Positions 34,770 to 43,356 of a stretch of 64,000 bases of DNA are shown piece by piece. The position numbers and the translations under genes were made by a program. Each line of letters starts with the position of its first letter. Position 1 is the stretch's first letter. This stretch comes from Taibaiella sp965229095 (lineage in GTDB: Bacteria > Bacteroidota > Bacteroidia > Chitinophagales > Chitinophagaceae), in the NCBI GenBank assembly GCA_965229095.1, contig OZ245855.1, forward strand, positions 4,402,001 to 4,466,000. Direction: 5' to 3'. Below the pieces are notes generated by a model. It ran no database searches. It was not told where the DNA came from and saw only the letters and a program-made list of their open reading frames with translations.

Positions 34770-35183
34770 TTAGCAATATTGCTCGTAAGCTTGTTTCAGG
34801 TTGGCCGATATCATAGCTGCCGAACGGCCTTCGATCATGTGGCGCTCGATCATATGTACCAGTTGTCCGTCCTTGAATAAAGCGATAGCAGGTGAAGACG
34901 GCGGATAAGGCAGGAGATAAGTCCTGGCTTGTTTTACAGCATCCAGGTCGAAGCCGGCAAAAGAAGTCACGGCATTATCCGGTTTTTTGCCCTCACCTTG
35001 TAACGATTCCAGTACACCCGGACGGGCCGTACCGGCGCTGCAACCGCATACCGAATTGATAACAAGCAATGTTGTTCCTTGTTTCGGCAAAACATTATCT
35101 ACTTGCTCGGGGGTTAACAGTTCCTGGAAGCCGTTTTGGGTCAATTGGGCTTTCATGGGGTTTACCAATTCTGATGGATACAT
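34770..35183 (-). CDS. Bacilliredoxin BrxA/BrxB family protein
   Basis: 137 residues. The CGC motif sits in VINSVCGCSAGTARPG, and the family start is MYPSELVNPMKAQLTQNGF. The fold is thioredoxin-like. In Bacillus this removes bacillithiol from proteins; Bacteroidota may use it with bacillithiol or another thiol, which is inferred. Confidence 0.92.
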   Translation of the reverse strand: MYPSELVNPMKAQLTQNGFQELLTPEQVDNVLPKQGTTLLVINSVCGCSAGTARPGVLESLQGEGKKPDNAVTSFAGFDLDAVKQARTYLLPYPPSSPAIALFKDGQLVHMIERHMIEGRSAAMISANLKQAYEQYC

Positions 35184-35301
35184 GATATTAATATATTTTA
35201 AGATGAATTCTGCTGCAAAATTAATCCATTTCTGTCGTTTTGACCCTTTAAACGCTTCAGGTTTTTCTATAGCGGGATAAAATTTTTGTGCCGGGTTTAA
35301 G

Positions 35302-35309
35302 TAAGTTTG
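35302..35309 (+). promoter_or_regulatory. -7 element TAAGTTTG
   Basis: Matches TAnnTTTG. The transcript would begin near 35315, too close to the ATG at 35321, so it favours the ATG at 35330. Confidence 0.4.
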
Positions 35310-35329
35310 TAGTCTAAACCATGCATTTT

Positions 35330-36343
35330 ATGGCGAAACTGAATGTCTACCATGAAAAGGACCGTCTTTCTTTTGTGTCCCCGCGCGAAGGGGAAACCAA
35401 AATAGGGGAAGTGATAACGTTGTTGCCACCGGGGCTGGAACCCGCGGCCGGCCTGGCTGCGTCGGCAGCACGTTTTGTATTGCTGGGGTTGCCCGAAGAT
35501 GTCGGGGTGCGGGCCAACGGTGGTATCGGCGGCGCCCATACTGCCTGGCACAATTTCCTGAAAAGCTTTATGAATATCCAGCAAACGGAAGATTTCAAAG
35601 GCGCTGATTTCCTGTTGCTGGGCGAGATCGATTTTACCGACTGGATGGTAAGTTGTTCCGATGCCAACCTGCAACAACTAAGAAGCTATACGGCACATAT
35701 CGATGCCGAAGTGCATCCTTTGATCCGGGATATTATAGCACAAGGCAAAATACCTGTCGTGATCGGCGGCGGACACAACAATGCTTATCCTTTGCTGAAA
35801 GGCACTTCTACAGCCTTGAATAAGGCGGTGAATGCCCTGAACCTGGATGCGCATTCGGATTTCAGGGTAGCCGAAGGCAGGCACAGCGGCAATGGTTTTC
35901 GTTATGCCTACCAGGAGGGCTTCCTGAAAAAATACGCGATGCTGGGTTTGCATGAAGCTTATAACAGCGCGGCTGTTGTTGCCGAACTGAAGGGCAATCC
36001 CGACCTGCTGCCTTTGTTCTGGGAAGATATTTTCCTGCGGGGCCAAAGCAACTGGTCTGCTGCCATTCAAAGGGCACTTGATTTCGTACGCGAAGATACC
36101 TTTGGTGTAGAGCTGGATATAGATTGTATCGAAAATGCGTTAAGCAGTGCAGCAACGCCTGTTGGTATTTCGCCCAGGCAGGCTATGGAATACCTGTACT
36201 GCTGCGGCGATGCGCCCCATGCTGCTTACCTGCATTTGCCCGAAGGCGTTACAGAACGTGCCGATGGTCAGCACAATGTATTTACGGGTAAGCTGTTGAG
36301 CTACCTGGTACAGGCTTTTGTGAAAGGCGTATTGGAGCGGTAA
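35330..36343 (+). CDS. Arginase-family hydrolase, formimidoylglutamase-like
   Basis: About 337 residues of the ureohydrolase fold. Metal-ligand motifs are GGGHNNAYP, NLDAHSDFR and GVELDIDCIENA, matching the binuclear Mn site. The sequence is closest in style to HutG-type enzymes that hydrolyse formimidoyl-glutamate, but arginase or agmatinase activity cannot be excluded. The glutamate formimidoyltransferase gene lies elsewhere in this window. An ATG at 35321 would add three residues. Confidence 0.82.
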   Translation: MAKLNVYHEKDRLSFVSPREGETKIGEVITLLPPGLEPAAGLAASAARFVLLGLPEDVGVRANGGIGGAHTAWHNFLKSFMNIQQTEDFKGADFLLLGEIDFTDWMVSCSDANLQQLRSYTAHIDAEVHPLIRDIIAQGKIPVVIGGGHNNAYPLLKGTSTALNKAVNALNLDAHSDFRVAEGRHSGNGFRYAYQEGFLKKYAMLGLHEAYNSAAVVAELKGNPDLLPLFWEDIFLRGQSNWSAAIQRALDFVREDTFGVELDIDCIENALSSAATPVGISPRQAMEYLYCCGDAPHAAYLHLPEGVTERADGQHNVFTGKLLSYLVQAFVKGVLER

Positions 36344-36347
36344 ATGT

Positions 36348-36815
36348 TTAGCCTGTTTGTTTCAGTTGTAAAGCCACCTCCACCTTCTCTCTGGCGTCGG
36401 TGATACACCATGTGATGAATAAGGCTAGCCCCAGGCTGAACAAGAGGAGCAGCAGGGCGAAACCCAGCATCCCTTTTGTGTGGCTTACAGGTTCATTGTT
36501 GATGACAAAATTTTTTGAGGTCAAAAGGCCCGCAAGGAACAGTATGCAAAGTGGCACATACCAATAGAGCGGGTTAATTAACGGTCTATAAGTGATCGTT
36601 AACCGGCGATAATTATGCTCTTCGCTTAAAACCCCTTTTACAGAAATAGTATGTTGCGATGTCGTTATCCGGAATGAAAAAGAACTTTGGGTTTCCAAAG
36701 GTTGTTGCCCGGGAAGCGATTGTATGCCGTCCCATTGGCGGGTTAGTGACCGTATTTGCTCTATGATCATTTCCCTTGATAGTGTACTCTTGTAATTTCT
36801 GTGGGTAACAAACAT
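36348..36815 (-). CDS. Membrane protein of unknown function
   Basis: 155 residues. A soluble N-terminal half is followed by two hydrophobic segments (about 84-100 and 116-137) and a short charged tail. It starts 3 nt after the hydrolase stop, so it is coupled to it. No family is recognised. An inner ATG at 36770 is an alternative start. Confidence 0.65.
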   Translation of the reverse strand: MFVTHRNYKSTLSREMIIEQIRSLTRQWDGIQSLPGQQPLETQSSFSFRITTSQHTISVKGVLSEEHNYRRLTITYRPLINPLYWYVPLCILFLAGLLTSKNFVINNEPVSHTKGMLGFALLLLLFSLGLALFITWCITDAREKVEVALQLKQTG

Positions 36816-36818
36816 AAA

Positions 36819-37679
36819 TCAGTTTAAAGCCATTCTAAAGAAACCGATATTCTTATCGACTACGGTTTGCATGGCATCCGGCAGCTTATCCTCAGTCCAG
36901 GGATGTTTCCGACCAAATACATGATCCGAATCCAGCAATAGCAAGTCAGCATTGGGGTTGGCTTGCTGTAAACGATAAGCACTTTCTACGGTAACGCTGG
37001 TATCGCCGGTGCCATGGCAGATCAGGAACGGGACTTTTATACTGCCTGCTGCCTTCAAGATGTCCAGACGGTTACTATTGTTTTGAAAGTCCTCATACAA
37101 TTGGTAATACATGGGCATTTGCTGCTTCGTCCTGCCGTTGGCATAATAGGCTACGCCATCACTCTTCCATACCTGCAGCTTTTCTCCGGGCCAGTGGGTC
37201 CAGGGCGTTTTACATTCGGAGATGGCTGCCCAGGTGACCAATGCCTTTACTCGCTTATCTTCTGCTGTTGTAATAATGCTGATGCCGCCGCCCATACTAT
37301 GACCTATAAGCCCGATCTTATCTGTGTTCAGGTAAGTCGCAAATGGGTTGTCTGCATCTGTAATCCAATCGACCATCTTTTCCAGGTCATACAGCTCTTT
37401 GCTATAATTGTTCTCACCAAAAGCTTCCAGGTCGGTGAAATCCTGCTGGTGCTCCGGTGTGGTACCGTTATGGGAGAAATTGAATTTGACGAAAGTAAAG
37501 CCGGCTGCTGCAAATTGCTGTGCGATCAGGTCAAAATTGCCCCAGTCTTTAAAGCCGTTGAAGCCATGTGCATAAAGGATCACAGGACATTTTTCCCTCA
37601 ACGTATCGCAGGTAATGTCAACAGTCATAGGCTTGTTGTTGCTGCCGGCAACCTGTATTTCATTCCGGAGTAAGGACAT
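36819..37679 (-). CDS. Alpha/beta hydrolase
   Basis: 286 residues. The nucleophile elbow is GHSMGGG (Ser in IGLIGHSMGGGIS), the acidic residue is likely in HGTGDTSV, and the His is in LDSDHVFG. The oxyanion region reads YAHGFNGFKDWG. It resembles dienelactone hydrolase/serine aminopeptidase-like enzymes. The substrate is unknown. It is likely cotranscribed with the membrane protein gene. Confidence 0.88.
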   Translation of the reverse strand: MSLLRNEIQVAGSNNKPMTVDITCDTLREKCPVILYAHGFNGFKDWGNFDLIAQQFAAAGFTFVKFNFSHNGTTPEHQQDFTDLEAFGENNYSKELYDLEKMVDWITDADNPFATYLNTDKIGLIGHSMGGGISIITTAEDKRVKALVTWAAISECKTPWTHWPGEKLQVWKSDGVAYYANGRTKQQMPMYYQLYEDFQNNSNRLDILKAAGSIKVPFLICHGTGDTSVTVESAYRLQQANPNADLLLLDSDHVFGRKHPWTEDKLPDAMQTVVDKNIGFFRMALN

Positions 37680-37710
37680 ATGCTATCGGGTATTGAAATG
37701 GCAATTTAAA

Positions 37711-37746
37711 GAAAAAGCTGAAGCCCGGCGAGGCTTCAGCTTTTTC
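37711..37746. terminator. Terminator
   Basis: GAAAAAGCTGAAGCC pairs over 15 bp around CGGCGA, then T5C. It ends the transcript of the secreted protein gene at 37762 and can act on both strands. Confidence 0.88.
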
Positions 37747-37761
37747 TTATATAGAAGGTTG

Positions 37762-38256
37762 TTATCCTTTCTTTATAAAACCAGCAAGGAACTGCTTCGA
37801 CAATGCTTCCTGTTCCCCTGTTTTTACGATAGACTTGCCTGCAGCATCGGTAAATTCTATTCTCAACTCCCGTTCCTGGTTATCCTGGAGGGCAGCGAGC
37901 TTCTTTTGCTTATCCTCAGTGTTGGTGAAAGGTACAAAACAAGCCGACTTGTTTTGGGTATCATGGGTCATCAATCCGTCAAAAACCTTGATCCTGGATA
38001 CTTTTCCCAATCCCTCTACCGCAATATTTTCCCATACCAGAGTGCCGGAACTGTTTTGCACAGGTCTGCCAAAAAAAACGGTAAGGTTTTTTACATAGGC
38101 ATCCTTATCCTCACTAAAAATAACAAAGCTGGTAGCAGTAGTCTTATCCTCTGTAAAAGTTATCTTATGCGTGCCGATAAAGTCTTCTTCTGTCTTTTGG
38201 GCAAAGGTGAACGTACTAGACAGTAACAACGCAGCAAGCAAGAGGTTTTTTCTCAT
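37762..38256 (-). CDS. Secreted protein of unknown function
   Basis: 164 residues. A signal peptide (MRKNLLLAALLLSSTFTFAQ) with a cleavage-like AQ-K is followed by a beta-rich domain (DFIGTHKITFTEDKT ... SGTLVWENIAVEGLGK). No Cys pair or known domain is seen. Downstream of cysS on the same strand, but its own terminator separates it. Confidence 0.7.
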   Translation of the reverse strand: MRKNLLLAALLLSSTFTFAQKTEEDFIGTHKITFTEDKTTATSFVIFSEDKDAYVKNLTVFFGRPVQNSSGTLVWENIAVEGLGKVSRIKVFDGLMTHDTQNKSACFVPFTNTEDKQKKLAALQDNQERELRIEFTDAAGKSIVKTGEQEALSKQFLAGFIKKG

Positions 38257-38331
38257 AAATCCAGATTAAGGGTGAAAAATAAAGGAATATCAATTCCATT
38301 ACATCTAAGTTATAAATTTATTTTTATTTGC

Positions 38332-38366
38332 AAAAAAAATCCTTCCTGCATGGCGCAGGAAGGATT
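38332..38366 (-). terminator. Terminator after cysS
   Basis: AATCCTTCCTGC and GCAGGAAGGATT form a 12-bp stem around ATGGC. A8 on the plus strand gives a T8 tail in the minus direction, 20 nt past the cysS stop. Confidence 0.9.
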
Positions 38367-38385
38367 CCGGGGAAATAATTTATCA

Positions 38386-39879
38386 TTACTCGATCGTATA
38401 ACTTACGGCTCCGCCTTTTTCGTCCTTGAGCTGGATACCGGCTGCTGCCAGCATATCCCTGATCTTGTCGGAGGCGGCATAGTCCTTGCGGGCTTTGGCT
38501 TCCCGGCGCATTTCGATCACCAGTTGTAATACCGAATCCAGCTTGCTGTCGTTGTTCTGCTGCAAAGGCTGCAGGCCCAGGATATTTTCCAGGTACACGT
38601 GGAAAGTATCCAGCATCAACTGGTGGGTGCCGGCGCTTAATGCATCGGCTTTGATCTGTCCGCCTTTAATGCCATTCACGATAGGGGCCAGCTCAAACAG
38701 GTTGGCCAGCACTTTGGCCGTGTTGAAATCATCGTTCATGTCATCGGCGCAGGCATGGCAGAAATCCTGCACTTTTTTATCCAGTTCCGTATCCGCGGCT
38801 ACTTCGTTGGTAGGCAAAGGTAATTTTTGCAGTACTTCATAAGCTTCCCACAAGCGGCGCAAAGCCTTTTCGGAAGCCTGCAACGCTTCATTGGAAAAAT
38901 CAAGCGTGCTGCGGTAATGTGTTTGTAAGATGTAAAAGCGGATCACCATCGGGTGATAAGCCTGCTCCAGCATCGGGTGATCGCCGCTGAACAATTCGGT
39001 AAGCTTGATGACATTATTATAGCTCTTGCCCATCTTGCGGCCGTCGATCGTGATCATATTGTTGTGTAGCCAGTAATTTACCGGTGCGCAGCCATGTGCG
39101 ATGGTGCTTTGGGCAATCTCGCTTTCGTGGTGCGGGAATTGCAGGTCCATGCCACCCCCGTGGATATCGAAGCGCTGGCCCAGGTATTTGCTGCTCATGG
39201 CAGAGCACTCGATATGCCAGCCGGGGAAACCTTCGCCCCAGGGGCTTTTCCAGCGCATGATGTGCTCGATAGGCGCTTTTTTCCAAAGGGCAAAATCGGC
39301 CCTGTCCCTTTTCTCTTCCTGTCCTTCCAGTTCGCGGGTTGTTTCCAGCAGGTCATCGATCACGCGACCAGAAAGTTTGCCGTAAGGATATTCCGCTGCA
39401 TATTTTTTTACATCAAAATAAACGGAGCCATTTACTTCGTAAGCATAACCCTTCGACATAATATCCTCGATCATATTGATCTGCTCGATGATGTGGCCGG
39501 TAGCCGTAGGCTCGATAGACGGTTCCAGGTTGTTGAACTTCCTCATGCCCCAATGGTACAGGCTGGTGTATTTATGCACCAGCTCCATAGGTTCCAGCAT
39601 TTCCAGCAAGGCTTTCTTGGCTACCTTATCTTCCGCTTCACGGCCTTCTTCCTCGAAGTGCCCCGCATCGGTAATGTTGCGTACATAGCGTACTTTGTAG
39701 CCCAGGTGCTGCAGGTAACGGTTCACCACATCGAAGGTGATGTAGGGGCGGGCATGCCCCAGGTGTGACTCGCCGCTCACGGTAGGACCACAGACGTACA
39801 GGCCCACATGGCCGGGGGTTATCGGTTCGAATTTTTCTTTCTGGCGACTATAGGAGTTGTATAAATGCAGTTCGGACAT
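38386..39879 (-). CDS. cysS: Cysteinyl-tRNA synthetase
   Basis: About 497 residues from the ATG at 39879 (MSELHLYNSYSRQ); an earlier ATG at 40008 adds 43 residues without family support. The HIGH-type motif is HLGHAR, preceded by the zinc ligand in LYVCGPTVSG. Further zinc ligands are in WHIECSAMS and FPHHESEIAQ. The KMSKS loop appears as KMGKS (RKMGKSYNN), with Gly for Ser. A terminator follows. The FAD gene is divergent. Confidence 0.95.
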   Translation of the reverse strand: MSELHLYNSYSRQKEKFEPITPGHVGLYVCGPTVSGESHLGHARPYITFDVVNRYLQHLGYKVRYVRNITDAGHFEEEGREAEDKVAKKALLEMLEPMELVHKYTSLYHWGMRKFNNLEPSIEPTATGHIIEQINMIEDIMSKGYAYEVNGSVYFDVKKYAAEYPYGKLSGRVIDDLLETTRELEGQEEKRDRADFALWKKAPIEHIMRWKSPWGEGFPGWHIECSAMSSKYLGQRFDIHGGGMDLQFPHHESEIAQSTIAHGCAPVNYWLHNNMITIDGRKMGKSYNNVIKLTELFSGDHPMLEQAYHPMVIRFYILQTHYRSTLDFSNEALQASEKALRRLWEAYEVLQKLPLPTNEVAADTELDKKVQDFCHACADDMNDDFNTAKVLANLFELAPIVNGIKGGQIKADALSAGTHQLMLDTFHVYLENILGLQPLQQNNDSKLDSVLQLVIEMRREAKARKDYAASDKIRDMLAAAGIQLKDEKGGAVSYTIE

Positions 39880-39980
39880 AGCTATCTCTGTTAGCCGCAA
39901 AAATAAGGGATAGTTGGCAATGGGCGGATAAGAATTGCCGCGCTCTTGTAATGGCTTATCTATACCTCCTGAAATAAATG

Positions 39981-39988
39981 TAATTTTG
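39981..39988 (+). promoter_or_regulatory. -7 element TAATTTTG
   Basis: Matches TAnnTTTG, 31 nt ahead of the ATG at 40020. Confidence 0.45.
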
Positions 39989-40019
39989 CAGTCCTTTACT
40001 GACTTCATTCCTAAATAGA

Positions 40020-41588
40020 ATGCCTCAAATAGTTACCCTTCGGCTTAGTCCTGCCGATGCCGCGCAGGAAACCCGCATCAGGCAATATGCTGCCCAATCC
40101 CTGAATATAAATCCCTCCCGGATCAATGCTACGCAAGTGCTGCGCCGGTCGGTAGATGCCCGTGGCAGCCAGATCATGATGCAATTGCAGATCAATGTAT
40201 TTGTCGAAGAGCCCTTCGTCGATGCTTTTGCCTTTACGCCCCGTTTACAGCACGTGGCGGGCAAAGAACCGGTGATTATTGCCGGGGCGGGACCGGCAGG
40301 CCTGTATGCCGCCCTCAACCTGATCGAGAACGGTTTTTGTCCCATCATTATCGAAAGGGGTAAAGATGTGCGCAACCGCCGCAGGGATCTGGCCGCGATG
40401 AACAAACAAGGCATCGTGAACCCCGAATCCAATTATTGCTTCGGCGAAGGCGGGGCAGGTACTTACAGCGACGGTAAATTATATACCCGCTCTACCAAAA
40501 GGGGTAATGTATTGCGCAGCCTGCAATGGTTCCGGCATTTCGGCGCCGAGGAAAAGATCATGTACGAAGCGCATCCGCATATCGGTACCAATAAATTACC
40601 TGGCATTATCGTGGCCATGCGGGAGGTTATAGAAGCCTGCGGCGGGCAAGTATTGTTCGATACCAAGCTCACTGATCTCCTTATCGAAGGCGATACGCTG
40701 AAAGGCGCTGTGGTCAACGGCGGTGAGCAAATAAAAGCCAAAGCCCTGATCCTGGCTACCGGCCACTCGGCAAGGGATATTTTTACCTTACTGCACCGGC
40801 GGGGTATCGAGATCGAATCCAAAGCCTTTGCCCTGGGCGTGCGTATCGAGCATCCTCAATCTTTGATCAATACGATACAGTACCGTTGCGACCCTTCGGT
40901 ATTCGGTGATATGGTGGGCCCGGCTTCTTATGCCCTGGTCAGCCAGGAAATGGGGAGAGGCGTGTTCTCCTTTTGTATGTGCCCGGGCGGTATTATTGCC
41001 CCGGCTTCCACCAGCGAAGGGGAGTTAGTGGTGAATGGCTGGTCGCCTTCCAAAAGGGATAACCCTTATGCCAATTCGGGTATGGTGGTATCGGTGGATG
41101 AAAAAGATTTTGCCAAGTATGGCTTTACCGGACCTCTTGCAGCTATGCATTTCCAGCAAATGGTAGAGCAGAAGGCCTGGACGGCAGGTGGCGGCCAGTT
41201 GAAAGCCCCGGCGCAACGCATGACGGATATAGCGGGGAAGAAGCGATCGGCTTCTTTGCCTGATTGCTCCTATCTGCCCGGCGTGACCAGCGCTTTGCTG
41301 CACGAGGTTTTACCGGAAGAAGTTTATGCATCTTTGAGTAAAGGCTTCGTCACCTTTGGCAAAAAAATGAAAGGCTATTATACCGAAGAGGCTATTGTGA
41401 CGGCCACGGAATCCCGGACCTCGTCCCCCGTAAGGATACCCAGGGATAAGGATACACTGGAACATACCCAGATCAAGGGGCTTTTCCCTTGTGCCGAAGG
41501 CGCGGGTTATGCCGGCGGTATTATTTCCGCGGCTATGGACGGGGAAAGGGTAGGGGAAGCGGCTGCAATCTATTGCAAAGCGAATTAA
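40020..41588 (+). CDS. FAD-dependent dehydrogenase of the COG2509 type
   Basis: A 522-residue cytosolic flavoprotein. Residues 1-80 form a small N-terminal domain with SLNINPSRINATQVLRRSVDAR. The FAD motif is IIAGAGPAGLYAALNLIE (~88-105). A conserved FGEGGAGTYSDGKLYTR block and CMCPGGIIAPAS are typical of this uncharacterised family. The C-terminal PCAEGAGYAGGIISAAMDG closes the FAD site. The substrate is unknown. No membrane segment is seen. Confidence 0.9.
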   Translation: MPQIVTLRLSPADAAQETRIRQYAAQSLNINPSRINATQVLRRSVDARGSQIMMQLQINVFVEEPFVDAFAFTPRLQHVAGKEPVIIAGAGPAGLYAALNLIENGFCPIIIERGKDVRNRRRDLAAMNKQGIVNPESNYCFGEGGAGTYSDGKLYTRSTKRGNVLRSLQWFRHFGAEEKIMYEAHPHIGTNKLPGIIVAMREVIEACGGQVLFDTKLTDLLIEGDTLKGAVVNGGEQIKAKALILATGHSARDIFTLLHRRGIEIESKAFALGVRIEHPQSLINTIQYRCDPSVFGDMVGPASYALVSQEMGRGVFSFCMCPGGIIAPASTSEGELVVNGWSPSKRDNPYANSGMVVSVDEKDFAKYGFTGPLAAMHFQQMVEQKAWTAGGGQLKAPAQRMTDIAGKKRSASLPDCSYLPGVTSALLHEVLPEEVYASLSKGFVTFGKKMKGYYTEEAIVTATESRTSSPVRIPRDKDTLEHTQIKGLFPCAEGAGYAGGIISAAMDGERVGEAAAIYCKAN

Positions 41589-41617
41589 GAACAATGGAAT
41601 GCCATTGCACTATATAA

Positions 41618-41651
41618 CGAAGCCCCGGTCAATTCAATTGCCGGGGCTTCG
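41618..41651. terminator. GC-rich stem-loop
   Basis: CGAAGCCCCGG and CCGGGGCTTCG form an 11-bp stem with a 12-nt loop between convergent genes. No T-tract follows, so termination is probable but not certain. Confidence 0.7.
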
Positions 41652-41665
41652 CCACTTGTAGTCAA

Positions 41666-41917
41666 TCAGGACTGACCAGGTGTTTCCTTGTTGCCCTTCA
41701 GGTCTTCTATTTTATCTTCGATCTTGTCTTTCAAATCGCCCGCTTTTTCTTTGGTTGCGGTCCAGGCATCTCCGGCCACATCTTCTACCTTATCCCATAC
41801 CTGTTCTGCCTTATCTTCCACTTTCTCCCAGGTTTCTCCCGCTTTATCCTTCAGGTCGCTTAAGGTCTCCTTTAACTTGTCAAAGAAGCCTTCTTCCTTT
41901 TTTTCTTCTTCGTTCAT
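41666..41917 (-). CDS. Small charged, LEA-like coiled protein
   Basis: 83 residues from the ATG at 41917. It begins MNEEEKKEEGFFDKLKETL, and nearly all of it is repeated amphipathic helix with W, K, E and D at 11-residue spacing (GETWEKVEDKAEQVWDKVE). This resembles LEA/CsbD-like stress proteins. An ATG at 41995 would add a Leu-rich extension with no support. It follows lysC directly on the same strand. Confidence 0.75.
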   Translation of the reverse strand: MNEEEKKEEGFFDKLKETLSDLKDKAGETWEKVEDKAEQVWDKVEDVAGDAWTATKEKAGDLKDKIEDKIEDLKGNKETPGQS

Positions 41918-41998
41918 GTTGTTTTGATTTAGGTGAAACAATAAAGCTAAGTTAGGCAATCCGGCAGGCAAAAGAGTCGGCTGGTCATTAACCAAAAG

Positions 41999-43264
41999 TT
42001 ATTTAACGACTACCTGTACGGTATGCCTGGTTTTTTGCTCCAGCAGGATAACGCGGCCTTTGGTCAGTTCTTCCATAATAGAAAGGGTATAGTGGCGTAT
42101 GGTGAGCAATTGTACATCCTCGTTCTTCAATACCTTGTAATCTTTCTCCAGGGCTTCTACCAGCGATTTGATCTTGTCCTCCCTGTTGTCCACACATACT
42201 ACCAGGCTGATGGCCGCATTCTGGATCAGGTTGATCTTTACATGCTGGCCGTGGAAAATATCATACAGGTTGCGCAGGTTTTCTTCGGTAATAAAGGAGA
42301 AGTCGCGGCTGGTGATCTGCAGCAATACCTGGTCCTTCTTCAAAACGATCAACGGCGGGTACACAAAAGTATCGGTAGTGTTCTGGATCACGGTGCCCTT
42401 AAGGTTGGCATCCAGGAAGCACTTTACATACAGCGGTATATTGGCATTCTGCAAGGGCTTAATGGTTTTGGGGTGGATCACCTGTGCGCCATAGTAAGCC
42501 ATTTCGATCACTTCATGATAAGTGATCTCTTCTATCTTTACGGTATTGGGGAAAAGCTTGGGGTCGGCATTCAGCAAGCCTTCCACGTCTTTCCAGATAC
42601 TTACGGAACGGGCCGGGAGCGAGGCGGCAAGCAATGCTGCGGTATAATCGGAACCTTCGCGGCCCAGGGTCGTGGAATTGTTATCCGCGGTGCTACCGAT
42701 AAAGCCCTGCGTGATGACGATCTTGTTTTGCCCGAAAGCCGGGAGCACTGTTTTCTGTATCTGTGCCTTGGTAAAGTCGAAGTCGACCACCGGATCGCGG
42801 TACGTATCGTTGGTGCGGATAAGGTCGCGGGCGTCGATCCATTGATTGCTATAGCCCTGCTCGTTCAGGTAGGCGCTGAAGATAGTGGTCGACAATATTT
42901 CTCCTATGCACACGATCTGGTCGTACACATAATCGGCACGTTGTATGCCGGCATCATCGATAGCCCAATGCATTTCGGTATAGTACTCATTCAGCTTGTG
43001 CAGTATTTCCCCATATCCCTTTTCGGAAAGTAAAGCCTTGGCATAGGCATTGTGCGCCTTTTCCAAAGTGTCGATCTGTTTCAAAGCCTCTTCCCGTTTG
43101 CCTTCCAGGGCAGCCTTGACAATGGCTTCCAGGGCATTGGTTATTTTGCCGTAGGCCGAAACCACGAGTACCAGAGGCGAGCCTCCGTAAGCGATAATGG
43201 GTAATAAAGCCTGCATCCTTTCAGGAGTTGCTATGGATGCACCGCCGAATTTGTAAACCTGCAT
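41999..43264 (-). CDS. lysC: Aspartate kinase
   Basis: A 421-residue enzyme; makes aspartyl phosphate, the first step to lysine, threonine and methionine. The N-terminal motif is YKFGGASIATPERM (KFGGAS rather than KFGGTS). STTLGREGSDYTAALLA and VSIWKDVEGLLNADP are the substrate and nucleotide sites. The C-terminal third is ACT-like (LLQITSRDFSFITEENL) for feedback inhibition. It is 92 nt downstream of the aminotransferase and no promoter was seen between, so the pair is probably one transcript behind the attenuator at 44638. Confidence 0.94.
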   Translation of the reverse strand: MQVYKFGGASIATPERMQALLPIIAYGGSPLVLVVSAYGKITNALEAIVKAALEGKREEALKQIDTLEKAHNAYAKALLSEKGYGEILHKLNEYYTEMHWAIDDAGIQRADYVYDQIVCIGEILSTTIFSAYLNEQGYSNQWIDARDLIRTNDTYRDPVVDFDFTKAQIQKTVLPAFGQNKIVITQGFIGSTADNNSTTLGREGSDYTAALLAASLPARSVSIWKDVEGLLNADPKLFPNTVKIEEITYHEVIEMAYYGAQVIHPKTIKPLQNANIPLYVKCFLDANLKGTVIQNTTDTFVYPPLIVLKKDQVLLQITSRDFSFITEENLRNLYDIFHGQHVKINLIQNAAISLVVCVDNREDKIKSLVEALEKDYKVLKNEDVQLLTIRHYTLSIMEELTKGRVILLEQKTRHTVQVVVK

Positions 43265-43356
43265 TGTTTTTGTTTGTATAGACAGTTAGAAAATAAATGA
43301 GATGGCCCGATGCCACCCATAAAGATGGCAAGGATTTATGTTGTAAGCAGGGTAGA

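Noticed and set aside
39880..40008. 43-residue N-terminal extension of cysS
   Set aside because: CysRS normally begins near the MSELHLYNS region; the extension has no family similarity.
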